Shown one piece after another: positions 8,296 to 17,001 of a DNA stretch of 64,000 nucleotides. The notes under the pieces were generated by a model. It did no database searches, had not been told where the DNA came from, and was given only the letters and a program-made list of their open reading frames with translations. The position numbers and the translations under genes were made by a program. The DNA comes from Streptomyces sp. AP-93 (GTDB lineage Bacteria; Actinomycetota; Actinomycetes; Streptomycetales; Streptomycetaceae), in NCBI RefSeq assembly GCF_022808175.1, contig NZ_JALGBX010000002.1, forward strand, positions 310,001 through 374,000, written 5' to 3'. Every line of letters starts with the position of its first letter. Within the stretch, counting starts at the first letter, position 1.

Positions 8296-9165
8296 ATGTC
8301 GGGCCTGCGCAAAGGTGATCCGCCACCGGTCCAGCGGTGTGCGGGGGCAGCGCAATGCGGGGAGCAGGCCATCCAACTCGATCTCAGCAAACCGAGCGTT
8401 GCCAGAATGTACGACCACCTCCTCGGCGGTACGGACAATTACCCGGCCGACCGGGAAGCCTGCGCGGACCTGCTGCGCATCGCGCCCTCCACCAGGGAGG
8501 TGGTCCGGATCAACCGGGCCTTCCTGACGCGCGCGGTGCGCTACCTCTCCGCCGAACGAGGCGTCCGACGCTTCCTCGACCACGGCTCCGGGCTCCCCAC
8601 CCGCCCCAACGTCCACGAGACCGCCCAGCGGGCGGACCCCTCGGCACGCGTCCTCTACATCGATCGCGATCCGATCGTCCACGCCCACGGGCGGCTCCTT
8701 CTCGAAGAGGACCTGGCCACCACCGCGGTCATAGAGGCCGACATCCGCGACACCGAGGGCATCTTCGGGACCTCCGAGATCGAGCGGCTCCTGGAGGGCG
8801 GCGAGCCGGTCGCCGCCCTCTTCGTCTCCGTGCTCGACTGCCTCCCGGACTCCGACGACCCCTGGCAGCTCGTCCGCGAGGTCGCCCGGCACCTGCCCGC
8901 CGGCAGCTACCTGGTCATCTCGCAGCTCGCCAGCGACGACCCCGTCCTGCGCGAGCGGGTCACCGCGTTCATGCGGGAGACGGTGGGAGGCGCGTGGGGG
9001 CAGGTCCGCTCGCTGCAGGAGGTCGGCCGCTTCTTCGACGGCTTCGAGATGCTCCGCCACGAGGCACCCGTGGAGGTGTCCGAGTGGTATCCCGACGCCG
9101 AGCTCTCCCCCCGCCAGTCGACCCGGGAATGGATCGGATACGGCGGCGTGGCACGCATCCCGTAG
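8296..9165 (+). CDS. SAM-dependent methyltransferase, DUF574 (Methyltransf_19) family
   Basis: 289 residues. The family hallmark RMYDHLLGGTDNYPADREA is near residue 38. A SAM-pocket-like loop FLDHGSGLPT follows, then VLYIDRDPIV and an AALFVSVLDCLPD strand-turn region. The glycine-rich loop is HGSGLPT. This family is greatly expanded in Streptomyces and often lies beside XRE/DUF397 regulators, as here; substrates are mostly unknown. The ORF ends four bases before the stop of the convergent XRE gene. ATG 8296 is the first start after the upstream promoter-like region. Confidence 0.88.
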   Translation: MSGLRKGDPPPVQRCAGAAQCGEQAIQLDLSKPSVARMYDHLLGGTDNYPADREACADLLRIAPSTREVVRINRAFLTRAVRYLSAERGVRRFLDHGSGLPTRPNVHETAQRADPSARVLYIDRDPIVHAHGRLLLEEDLATTAVIEADIRDTEGIFGTSEIERLLEGGEPVAALFVSVLDCLPDSDDPWQLVREVARHLPAGSYLVISQLASDDPVLRERVTAFMRETVGGAWGQVRSLQEVGRFFDGFEMLRHEAPVEVSEWYPDAELSPRQSTREWIGYGGVARIP

Positions 9166-9169
9166 TCGG

Positions 9170-10129
9170 TCAGTCCGCACACTCGTCGATGAGCAGCTGG
9201 TCGATGAGCAGCTGGAGGAAGGCAAGGCTCTCGGCTTTCCCGAGGCTGTACTTCATCACCTGCTCCAGGGAAGCCCGGTGGAGGTCGATCTCCTCGGCCT
9301 TCAGCCACCGCGCACCGAGGTTGGACGCCTCGGCGTAGACCATGTCGTCCCCTGCCCCATCGGGGAACTTGAACAGCGACATCGACGTGGTGACCGGCGA
9401 GGCGTCCTTCCAGTTCCGGGCGGGCAGGATGCGGATGTGCACCCGTGAGCGGTTCTCCGCGAAGGAGTACAGCTTCCTGAGCTGCTCCCTCATCACCGTC
9501 TTGTCACCGACCCAGCGCCGCAGCACGGATTCGTCGATGATCGCCGAGTACTCGGGGACATCGTCCTCGTCCAGGACCTGCTGGCGCCGCCGACGGACGT
9601 CCATCCGCCGCTTGACCTTCGCGGCGTCGACCTCGCCCCCGAGGTAGGGAACCTTCATGACGGCTTCGGCGTAGGAAGGGATCTGGAGCAGACCGGGGAT
9701 GTGGACCGCTTCGAAGGAGGTGATCTCCCGGGCGGTGCTCTCCACGTTCAGCAGGTCGCCCAGCGTCTGGTCCACCACATCGCGGTAGTCCGACCACCAC
9801 CGCTGCCGCCCGTTGAGGGTTTCCTCCAGGTGCCGGACCGCCGCATCACGCAGGACCCGGTCCCGGACCTGGTAGAAGTCGAGCAGCCGCTCCACCCGCT
9901 CCCGGCTGATGGCGGCGTTGTCCATGCCGTTCTCGATGCGGCTCAGCACGGAGGGCGAGCTGACCACCCCGTGGGCGGCGACTTGGACCAAGGTCCAGCC
10001 CGCGGCCTTGCGGTGGGTGCGCAGAGCGGCCCCGAGCAGCTGCCGGGGCACCTGCGCCGAGGCGCCCGCCACCGGGGCCGGCGCGCTGGAACCGACGGCG
10101 TGAACGATGCCAAAGGCCTTGGCGGCCAC
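9170..10129 (-). CDS. XRE-family regulator with DUF5753 domain
   Basis: 319 residues from GTG 10129, five bases after AGGAG; ATG and other codons farther upstream lack a ribosome site. The N-terminal helix-turn-helix spans about residues 20-75 (LGAALRTHRKAAGWTLVQVA, SPSVLSRIENG). The remainder is the DUF5753 ligand/partner domain typical of the WhiJ-like class (ITSFEAVHIPGLLQIPSYAEAVM, VHIRILPA). Such proteins usually repress a neighbouring DUF397 gene or work with its product. The DUF397 gene lies immediately upstream on the same strand (10219-10455). Confidence 0.9.
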   Translation of the reverse strand: MAAKAFGIVHAVGSSAPAPVAGASAQVPRQLLGAALRTHRKAAGWTLVQVAAHGVVSSPSVLSRIENGMDNAAISRERVERLLDFYQVRDRVLRDAAVRHLEETLNGRQRWWSDYRDVVDQTLGDLLNVESTAREITSFEAVHIPGLLQIPSYAEAVMKVPYLGGEVDAAKVKRRMDVRRRRQQVLDEDDVPEYSAIIDESVLRRWVGDKTVMREQLRKLYSFAENRSRVHIRILPARNWKDASPVTTSMSLFKFPDGAGDDMVYAEASNLGARWLKAEEIDLHRASLEQVMKYSLGKAESLAFLQLLIDQLLIDECAD

Positions 10130-10218
10130 ACGTGCTCCTAGATATCCGGAGGCGGATTTCCGTCTCGCGGCAATCGTCAGGGGCACATGCAGCCACCACA
10201 AGCCCGGGCCAAGCATTT

Positions 10219-10455
10219 TCAGACAGTCATCCCGTCGAACTCACCCTTCACCGCACCATCCAGAAACGCCAGGATTTCCGAACGCGTGAACACCAGGGCC
10301 GGACCCTCGGGGTAGCGCGAGTTCCTTAAGGCGACCCCTCCGTCACCGATCCGTGAAATTTCAACGCAGTTGTTGAAAGCATCGCTCGCCCGGGCTTTCA
10401 CCCACACCGCCTCCGCGATCGAATGCGCAGGCGCGCCGTTCTCGTACATGGCCAC
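10219..10455 (-). CDS. DUF397 small protein, partner of XRE regulator
   Basis: 78 residues. The DUF397 pattern is clear: AVWVKARASDAFNNCVEISRIGDGGVALRNS then ALVFTRSEILAFLDGAV, split here by a glycine-rich turn. GTG 10455 has AGGTGG at seven bases; ATG 10449 is an alternative. DUF397 proteins are companions, often antitoxin- or antirepressor-like, of XRE/DUF5753 regulators in streptomycetes. It would be translated just before the XRE gene, with a 90-base gap. A variant palindrome GTGAAATTTCA lies inside it at about 10347. Confidence 0.85.
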   Translation of the reverse strand: MAMYENGAPAHSIAEAVWVKARASDAFNNCVEISRIGDGGVALRNSRYPEGPALVFTRSEILAFLDGAVKGEFDGMTV

Positions 10456-10555
10456 CGGTGAACCACCTCTCGCTGCTGACCGGCCCCAACGCGCCGGCCC
10501 GACACCCACTGCCGCACGCGCGCGACCGGGTCGCGCCCGTGCGTGCCCATCCGCC

Positions 10556-10569
10556 CGTGAAATTTCACG
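10556..10569. promoter_or_regulatory. 14-bp perfect palindrome upstream of DUF397-XRE pair
   Basis: CGTGAAATTTCACG, perfect over 14 bp, about 100 bp before the DUF397 start. A near copy (CGTGAAATTTCAAC) lies within the DUF397 gene near 10346-10359. Probable regulator-binding sites; which protein binds is inference. Confidence 0.5.
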
Positions 10570-10745
10570 TGCGGACGGCGGCGACGATCCTAGTGCTCCA
10601 TTTCGGGCCGCACCGTCCCTCGAAAGAGGGTTCCTTGCGGTCCTTATATATGATCCACGGCCATCGAACAGGTATCCAGATCGCGCCCCGCGCGCACTAC
10701 GGGAAAATGGCCGAGTCGCACGGGTGGTGAATTCGCAAGTGAATG

Positions 10746-12563
10746 CTATTCGTCCATTCCCGCGAGGACGAGGGGGAGCCGGGAGACGCCCTGCGGGGTG
10801 ACCTTCACCGGCACCCCCCAGTCCTGCTGGTGGACGTGGCAGGCCGGGTACTCGTTCTCGGGGTCGTCGTCGCAGGAGGCGGCCATCGCGGAGACGTGCA
10901 GGACGCCGTCGGTCAGCTCCGGGTTCAGTGCGAGCTCCCGGAACAGGTCGGTCCCGGCCCCCTCCCCCGCCGTCAGCAGCCCGGGCGGCGTCGAGGAGAC
11001 CAGCAGGCGGGTGGAGGGCCCGTAGCGGGTGTCGAGCTTCTGGCCGCTCGGCGCCCGGAAGACGATGTCGAGCCGGAGCGTGCCGGGGGCCACCTCGGTG
11101 GCGGTGCGCTGCGTGCGGTGGGCGACCGCGTCGACCCGTACGGCCTCCTCGGGAAGCCGCAGCCGGGTCAGGCGGTGCCGGGCGGACTCCACGACCACGA
11201 TGTCGTCCCCGGCGAGCACGGCATCGCTGGGCTCGCGCAGGTCGGTGGCGAGGGTGGTGACCTGCCCGGTGGCGGGGTCGTAGCGCCGCAGGGCGTGGTT
11301 GTAGGTGTCGCACACCGCGACCGACCCGTCGGGCAGCGCGGTGACGCCGAGCGGGTGCTGGAGCAGCGCCTGGGCGGCGTCGCCGTCCCGGTGGCCGAAG
11401 TCGAAGAGGCCGGATCCGACGGCGGTGCGGACGGCATAGCCGCCGTCGGTCACCTCGGCGTACCTGAGCGCACTGGTCTCGGAGTCGGCGATCCACAGCC
11501 GGTCCTCCGTGGCCGCCAGCCCGGACGGCTGTGCGAACCAGGCCTCGGCGGCCGGCCCGTCGTGCAGCCCCTCGTTGGTCGTCCCGGCGGCGACCTCCAC
11601 GGCGCCGCTCTCCGGGTCCCAGGTCCACAGCTGATGGACGCCCGCCATGGCGATCCACACCTTGCCCTGCCACCAGGCCACGTCCCACGGCGAGGACAGG
11701 TCGACGTCGAGGGCCGGCCCCGAGGTCGCGGACCCCTGCCACCACTGCCGCCCGGTCCCGGCGACGGTCTCCACGGCCCCGGTCACGGGGTCGAACCGCC
11801 GCAGCGCGTGATTGACGGTGTCGGCGACGACCACGGACCCGTCGGGCAGCAGCGCCAGCCCCTGCGGCTCACTGAACGACTCCGGCCCGAAGCCGCGCTC
11901 CCCGCCACCGATGCGCCGTACGACGCTCTCCCCGTCGGGGGCCAGCTCCACCAGCTGGTGCCGGGTCGTATCGGAGACGAGCAGGTTCCCGGAGGGCAGC
12001 ACGAGCGCCTTCCCGGGGAACCGCAGGTCCCCCGCCACCGGCTCGGGCGCCACGTACGGCCCGTCCCCGCGCCGCAGCGTCCCCTTGGCCTCGTGCTCGG
12101 CCTCCAGCTCCTCCACGAGCTTCGCGATGGCGTGCGCGTGCCCCTCCCCGGCGTGCTGCGCGACGACGTACCCCTCGGGGTCGATCACCACGAGCGTGGG
12201 CCAGGCGCGGACGGCGTACTGCTTCCAGGTCGCGAGCTCGGGATCGTCGAGCACGGGGTGGTGCACCCCGTACCGCTCGACGGCGTCGACGACGGCGGAG
12301 TGCTCGGCCTCGTGCACGAACTTCGGCGAGTGCACGCCGACGATGACGACGGTGTCGCGGTGCTTCTCCTCCAGCTCGCGCAACTCGTCGAGCACGTGCA
12401 GGCAGTTCACACAGCAGAAGGTCCAAAAATCGGCGATGACGATCCGTCCCCGCAGGTCGGCGAGGGTCAGATCCTTCCCACCGGTATTGAGCCAGCCACC
12501 CTTGCCGATCAGCTCGGGGGCACGGACTCGGGCGCGACGGGGTGCGGGCGCGGCAGAATTCAT
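10746..12563 (-). CDS. Thioredoxin-fold plus NHL-repeat protein (NHLRC2-like)
   Basis: 605 residues. Residues ~15-150 form a thioredoxin-like domain with FWTFCCVNCLHVLDEL, the CxxC-type redox motif being CVNC. From about residue 170 onward there are repeated NHL beta-propeller units (GNLLVSDTTRHQLVEL, GSVVVADTVNHALRRF, DRLWIADSETSALRY, GSVAVCDTYNHALRRY). A C-terminal beta domain follows with a Cys pair (SCDDDPENEYPACHVHQQDWG). This matches NHLRC2-type proteins. There is no signal peptide, so it is probably cytoplasmic; the role is unknown. Start at ATG 12563. Confidence 0.88.
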   Translation of the reverse strand: MNSAAPAPRRARVRAPELIGKGGWLNTGGKDLTLADLRGRIVIADFWTFCCVNCLHVLDELRELEEKHRDTVVIVGVHSPKFVHEAEHSAVVDAVERYGVHHPVLDDPELATWKQYAVRAWPTLVVIDPEGYVVAQHAGEGHAHAIAKLVEELEAEHEAKGTLRRGDGPYVAPEPVAGDLRFPGKALVLPSGNLLVSDTTRHQLVELAPDGESVVRRIGGGERGFGPESFSEPQGLALLPDGSVVVADTVNHALRRFDPVTGAVETVAGTGRQWWQGSATSGPALDVDLSSPWDVAWWQGKVWIAMAGVHQLWTWDPESGAVEVAAGTTNEGLHDGPAAEAWFAQPSGLAATEDRLWIADSETSALRYAEVTDGGYAVRTAVGSGLFDFGHRDGDAAQALLQHPLGVTALPDGSVAVCDTYNHALRRYDPATGQVTTLATDLREPSDAVLAGDDIVVVESARHRLTRLRLPEEAVRVDAVAHRTQRTATEVAPGTLRLDIVFRAPSGQKLDTRYGPSTRLLVSSTPPGLLTAGEGAGTDLFRELALNPELTDGVLHVSAMAASCDDDPENEYPACHVHQQDWGVPVKVTPQGVSRLPLVLAGMDE

Positions 12564-12665
12564 GCACCAAGGGTGCCACCCCCGCGTAGGCGTACCCCCA
12601 GAGGTGACGCGGGACGAGGAACTCCCGTGGGAAGCTGGCCACAGGCGTCCAAGGAGGCTTCCGGT

Positions 12666-13235
12666 ATGACCACCGCGCACCACTACGGCGAGGGCATCGA
12701 TCCCGAGCGCGCGCTGAAGTACGCCATCCAGCACATGCAGGGCGACCGCGTCGAGATCGTCGAGGGCGTCATCCAGGGGGGCGGGGACGCCGTGACACCA
12801 CCGACGTGGGACCACGAACATGCCGCGGAGCACATCCGGTACCAGCTCTATCGACGGGTCCGCGAACTCGGGTGCGTGACCGGGTCCGGCAACCTGGACC
12901 TTCCCCGATCCCCCAATTGGTATGTTCCCGACATCGCGGTCGTCCCGGAGGGCCTCGCCAAGGGTGGCGACGCCCTCGTACCCGACCAGACACTGCTGAT
13001 CGTCGAAGTGACCTCCGAGTCCAACGCTGACACCGACCGCGTCGTGAAGCGCAAGCGGTACGCGGAGTACGGTGCCCCGCTCTACCTCCTGGTCGACCGG
13101 ATGGAGAAGACCGTCACCCTGTTCTCCGAGCCCGGGCGCCTCGGCTACACCGAGGTCGACGGCCCTCACCCCTTCGGGACCTCGGTCCGCCTCCCGGAGC
13201 CGTTCGGGATCGACCTCGACACCAGCAAGCTCTAG
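12666..13235 (+). CDS. Uma2-family (DUF820) PD-(D/E)XK nuclease-fold protein
   Basis: 189 residues from ATG 12666, preceded by AAGGAGG at good spacing. The Uma2 restriction-endonuclease-like core is present: YVPDIAVVPE (first Asp), LLIVEVTSES (Glu), then a KRKRYAEYGAPLYLLVDR segment with the family lysine. These proteins are numerous in actinobacteria, usually as single genes with no partner methylase; their real activity is unclear. Its stop codon overlaps the stop of the convergent secreted-protein gene (shared CTAG at 13232-13235). Confidence 0.85.
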   Translation: MTTAHHYGEGIDPERALKYAIQHMQGDRVEIVEGVIQGGGDAVTPPTWDHEHAAEHIRYQLYRRVRELGCVTGSGNLDLPRSPNWYVPDIAVVPEGLAKGGDALVPDQTLLIVEVTSESNADTDRVVKRKRYAEYGAPLYLLVDRMEKTVTLFSEPGRLGYTEVDGPHPFGTSVRLPEPFGIDLDTSKL

Positions 13236-15309
13236 TCCAGCGAGGCGATCGCCGTCTCGCGGGCGGCCGTCTCCGTGCCGTCGGCGAGGGTGGCGGTCAC
13301 GCGGTAGTACGTGGTGGTCCCCTTGGGCAGGGTGGTGTCCACGTACGACCAGCTGGTGTCGTTACCGCGCGGCTGGACGTCGACCTTGTCGAAGACGCGG
13401 GTCGAGCGGTTCCAGCGGTACACGGTGTAGCCGGTCACCTTGCTGCCGTTGGCGCCCGTGTCGCCACCCCACCAGCGGACCGAGCCGTACACGTCGCCGT
13501 GCAGGTTGCCGAGCGTGTTGTCGCCCACGGCCGGGGCGGCGCCGGAGTCGGGGCGCAGGTCGAGCTCGGTGACGTCCTGGAGGGAGGCGCCGGTCTCGGG
13601 GGTGAGCTGGTTGCCGTACTGGTCGACGGCGACGACGCCGTAGCGGACCTGCTCGCCGTCGGCGACCGTACGGTCGAGGTGGTGGGTCTGCGTGAACTCC
13701 CACGGCCTGAGGGTCCAGGCGTCCTGGAGGGGCGCGTACACCCACTGGCCGTCGACCAGCGTGCCGCGCAGGATGCGGTAGTGGTCGAGCCCGGGGTCAC
13801 CGCTGGCGTCCCAGCTCAGCGAGACGCCGTTCTCCTTGGCGGTGGCGGTCGTACCCGTCACCGGGGGCGGCGGGGTGCTGTTTCCGGCGACGGTGACCGC
13901 CATCTCGTCGGAGGGGGGTCCTCCGTTGCCCGCGCCGTCCACGGCCACGACCGAGTAGTAGTACGTGGCGCCCGGCGGCGGGGCCGTGTCCGTGAAGGAC
14001 GTGCCCCGGATGTTCTTGCCGACCACCGCGACCGTGCGCCCGGGCTGCGTGCGCGGCCTGTCGTAGCGCAGGACCGTGTACCCGGCGAAGTCCGCGCTGG
14101 TGACCGCCGACTTGTCCCAGGTCAGCGTGACCCCGCGCTCGTCCTCGACCGCCTTCGCGTGGTACGCGGTGTCCACGGGACCCGTCGTGTCCCGCGTGTA
14201 GAACTCCGCCGTGCCCGAGGCCGCCGACTCGTTGCCGTGCGTGTCGACCGCCGTGACGACGTAGAAGTACGTGTCCCCGGTCTGCGGCAGCGGCTGCTCG
14301 AACCAGCCGCCGCCGAGCGGCTGGTCGCCGCTCACCCGGTTCGCCGCCGTGAGCGCGACCGGCCGGCCGGTGGTGGAGCGGTACACGCGGTACCCGGCGA
14401 GGTCCGCCTCGGTGTTCCCGTACCAGGAGAGGCCGACCTTCTCGGAGTAGCCGGGCTTCCAGGCGTTCTCGACCCCCTTCGGCGCCGCGGGAGCGCTCGC
14501 GTCGACGGTGGTGACGTACTTGTCCGCCGTACCCGCGGACTCGTTGCCCGCCTTGTCGTACGCGCGGACCTCGTAGGCGTAGACCGCGCCGTTCTCCGGA
14601 AGCGTGGTGTCCGTGTACGAGGTGGCGGTCGTCGTCGCCAGCGGCGTGCTGCCGTAGGTGCCGCCCTGGAGCCGGCGGTACACGCGGTAGCCCGCGAGGT
14701 CCATCTCCTTGTTCGCCGTCCAGCCGAACTTCGCCTGGTACGTGGAGGTGGAGTACGACAGGGAGGTCCCCGTCGGCACGAGGGGCTTGACCTTGTCGAC
14801 GGTCGCGGACGTGCGCGGCAGGTAGTCCGCCTTGACGTTCGCCATGCCGGTCCAGTTGACGAAATCGAAGCGGAGGGTGTGCGTCCCGGACGGGATGGTG
14901 ACGTTGACGGTCTGCTTCTGGGTCGTCGAGACGTTCTTCCAGATGTCGACCTTGCGCGCGCCGTCGAGGTAGACGCGCAGTCCGTCCCGGGTCTCGACGG
15001 GGATCGAGAACGCGCCGCCGGAACCGAAGTCCCGGGTCACCGTCCAGCGCACGGCGAAATTGTCGCTGGGCAGCCCGGTGGCGGGGGTGCCGGTGCCCCA
15101 GCTCTGATCGATCTTCGAGTCGCAGTCGGTCTTCTTCGGCGTACCGGAGAAGGTCGTGTTCGCGTAGAACTGCCGTGTGAAGACGGGCGACTTGCAGGTC
15201 ACGGTCGCCGTGGCGGCAGCCGCGGCGACGGTCGCGCCCGACAGCAGACCGCCGGTCGTCGCGAGCGCGGTGGTGGCAGCGAGAACTGCCGCGCGGGGAG
15301 CTCGGTCAT
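13232..15309 (-). CDS. Secreted PA14-like / fibronectin type III protein with out-of-frame signal peptide
   Basis: The open frame from 15202 to 13232 encodes 656 residues. The first ~135 look like a PA14/sugar-binding beta domain (RQFYANTTFSG, DNFAVRWT, GLRVYLDG, TLRFDFVNWTG). Five to six fibronectin type III repeats follow, each with a YRVYR or YYYSVVAVD motif. A mature secreted protein needs a signal peptide, and one exists just upstream. However, the only ATG (15309, after GAAGGAAGG) reads in a different frame. One extra C after ATGACC would give MTRAPRAAVLAATTALATT joined to the long frame. Either a one-base deletion or sequencing error occurred, or translation starts elsewhere (GTG 15202) without export. 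It is probably a cell-wall or extracellular carbohydrate-binding protein. Confidence 0.7.
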
Positions 15310-15382
15310 GCCTTCCTTCGTTCTGGGTCGGCGGCGGGACGACGGTGTCGTCCCACCGCCGACGCAGACCCTCGGAGAGGGT

Positions 15383-15396
15383 GTGGTGTGCGTCAC
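15383..15396. promoter_or_regulatory. Crp-like site upstream of the secreted FN3 gene
   Basis: GTGGTGTGCGTCAC fits GTG-N6-GNCAC, the motif reported for Streptomyces Crp as I remember it. The inner GTGTG-CGT-CACAC is also a perfect inverted repeat. It sits about 75-87 bp before the ATG at 15309. Confidence 0.4.
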
Positions 15397-15460
15397 ACCT
15401 GACGCGGGGGCCTCGCGCCCACCCCTTGCCGGCCGGTTCCCCCGCCCCCGCGGGACGGCG

Positions 15461-16261
15461 TCAGGCTCCGAAGTCGCGCAGGGAGCGGACGAGGGAGGCG
15501 ATGAAGGTGTTCTGGGTCTGCGGCGGGAGGAGGTCCAGGGAGAGGTACGGGTTGAGGTCCTCCAGTTCGACCAGGAGGAGCTCGCCCGAGGGGGCGCGGC
15601 AGGCGTCCACGCGCTGGATGCCGTGGGTGAGGGTGTTCCAGGCGATGAAGGTGCGGGCGAAGGAGAGGTCCGCGGGGGTGGGGTCGTAGGGGACCAGTTC
15701 CCAGCGGCGGGCCGGGTCGGGGGCGTACAGGGCGTACTGGAAGGTGTCGTCCACGAAGTAGAAGGAGACTTCGTAGGAGAAGTCGATGCGCGGCTGGATC
15801 AGGAACTCCCCCGGGGCGCAGTCCGGGTGCGGGGTGAAGGTCAGGCCTATGGAGTCCGCGCCCAGTTTCGGCTTCACCGCGTACGAGGGGGACGCGGGGA
15901 GGAGCGGGAGGTGCGCCGGGTCGTCGATCGTGGGGATGACCGGGTGGCCGGAGGCGGTGAGGTCGACGAGGTACTGCTTGCCCGCCATGTCGCCGCGGCC
16001 CGTCAGGGGGTTGTAGACGCGGGTCCCGGCGGCGAGGGCGGCCGCGCGGAAGGAGTCGTAGGCCTCCTGGTGGTGGAGGACCGGGCCGCTGTTGCGGATG
16101 ACCACGGTGTCGAAGGCGGGGAGCAGGGCCTCCGCGTCGAGGGGGTGGCACAGGGCGAGGGGGAAGTGCTTCCGCAGGCGTGCGGTGAGGAAGACGTCCT
16201 CGTCGCCGTAGCGGCGGCCGCGCGCCGGGTACGCCAGGTCGGTCACGTAGAGGAGTGGCAT
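15461..16261 (-). CDS. ATP-grasp-like protein, function unknown
   Basis: 266 residues from ATG 16261. The layout suggests an ATP-grasp ligase fold. An N-terminal Rossmann-like part (MPLLYVTDLAYPARG, FDTVVIRNSGPVL) is followed by NPLTGRGDMAGKQYLVDLTASGHPVIPT. A lysine strand comes next (YAVKPKLGADS) and then an acidic metal-binding end (LLLVELEDLNPYLSL, resembling the E..D..N of ATP-grasp enzymes). Similar ~270-residue proteins occur in streptomycetes without a known substrate. It is divergent from the LURP-like gene, only 32 bases away, so the promoters must overlap. Confidence 0.6.
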   Translation of the reverse strand: MPLLYVTDLAYPARGRRYGDEDVFLTARLRKHFPLALCHPLDAEALLPAFDTVVIRNSGPVLHHQEAYDSFRAAALAAGTRVYNPLTGRGDMAGKQYLVDLTASGHPVIPTIDDPAHLPLLPASPSYAVKPKLGADSIGLTFTPHPDCAPGEFLIQPRIDFSYEVSFYFVDDTFQYALYAPDPARRWELVPYDPTPADLSFARTFIAWNTLTHGIQRVDACRAPSGELLLVELEDLNPYLSLDLLPPQTQNTFIASLVRSLRDFGA

Positions 16262-16293
16262 GACCGGAACCTATCGCGGGCAGCGATGAGGGC

Positions 16294-16797
16294 GTGAAAT
16301 ACCTGGTACGGGACAAAATGCTGGCCATCGGGGACGACTACTGGATCGAGGACGAGGACGGCCGGCACGCCTTCCTCGTGGACGGCAAGGCCCTGCGGTT
16401 CCGGGACACCCTGGAATTGAAGGATCCCGACGGGCGGATCCTCATCACGCTGCGGGAGAAGCTCTTCGCCCTGCGCGACGCGATGACGCTGGAGCGCGAC
16501 GAGCGGCGGCTCGCGGTGATCCGCAAGAAGCGGTTCTCGCTGCTGCGCAACCACTACTCGGTGGTGCTGGGCGAGGGCACCGAGCTCGATGTCAGCGGGC
16601 GGATCCTGGACCGGGAGTTCAAGGTCGAGTACGAAGGGGAACTGCTCGCGCTGATTTCCCGCCAGTGGTACCGGATCCGCGAGACGTACGCCGTCGACGT
16701 GGTCCGCGAGGACGCCGACGCCTCGCTGCTCGTCGCCGTCGCGGTGTGCGTGATCCGGATGGCGGAGAAGGAGCGGGAGGGCCCGGATGAGTCGTAG
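16294..16797 (+). CDS. LURP-one-related (tubby-like) protein
   Basis: 167 residues starting at GTG 16294. The YLVRDKMLAIGDDYWIEDEDGRHAFLVDGK opening, the LRDAMTLERDE turn and the RRLAVIRKKRFSLLRNHY repeats are typical of LURP-one/DUF567 proteins, which adopt a tubby-like beta barrel around a central helix. The C-terminal hydrophobic stretch (LLVAVAVCVIRMA) is the central helix expected for the fold. Function in bacteria is unknown. Confidence 0.85.
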   Translation: MKYLVRDKMLAIGDDYWIEDEDGRHAFLVDGKALRFRDTLELKDPDGRILITLREKLFALRDAMTLERDERRLAVIRKKRFSLLRNHYSVVLGEGTELDVSGRILDREFKVEYEGELLALISRQWYRIRETYAVDVVREDADASLLVAVAVCVIRMAEKEREGPDES

Positions 16798-16805
16798 GGT
16801 CCCGC

Positions 16806-16943
16806 TCAGTCGCAGTCGCCGCGGCCACAGTCCTTGAGCGGGCCCGCGCCGGCGTACAGCCCGAGGTCCGCCTTGGCGAAGCCGTCCTCGCCGTACCGGG
16901 AGCCGGGGATGTCCACGGAGTAGGCGTACGAGGGCCTCGGCAC
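16806..16943 (-). pseudogene. C-terminal remnant of a secreted protein
   Basis: Between the LURP and nitrilase genes a minus-strand frame encodes about 45 residues (RPSYAYSVDIPGSRYGEDG ... LKDCGRGDCD) ending at TGA 16806-16808. The composition, with two Cys near the end, looks like the tail of a larger exported protein. There is no ribosome site for the possible GTG at 16943. A 12-bp triplicated repeat (16966-17001) lies at its upstream edge. Probably a gene fragment. Confidence 0.4.
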
Positions 16944-16965
16944 GCACGGGCCACGGGCCCTTCGG

Positions 16966-17001
16966 CGGGCTCAGAGGCGGGCTCAGAGGCGGGCTCAGAG
17001 G
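16966..17001. repeat. Three tandem 12-bp repeats (CGGGCTCAGAGG)
   Basis: CGGGCTCAGAGG occurs three times in a row at 16966-17001. The last copy contains the stop codon of the nitrilase gene, so slippage has duplicated the end of that gene. Confidence 0.85.

Noticed and set aside
8337..9338. Long plus-strand frame rich in Arg/Pro over the methyltransferase
   Set aside because: It is a shifted frame of the real gene, with typical shadow composition.
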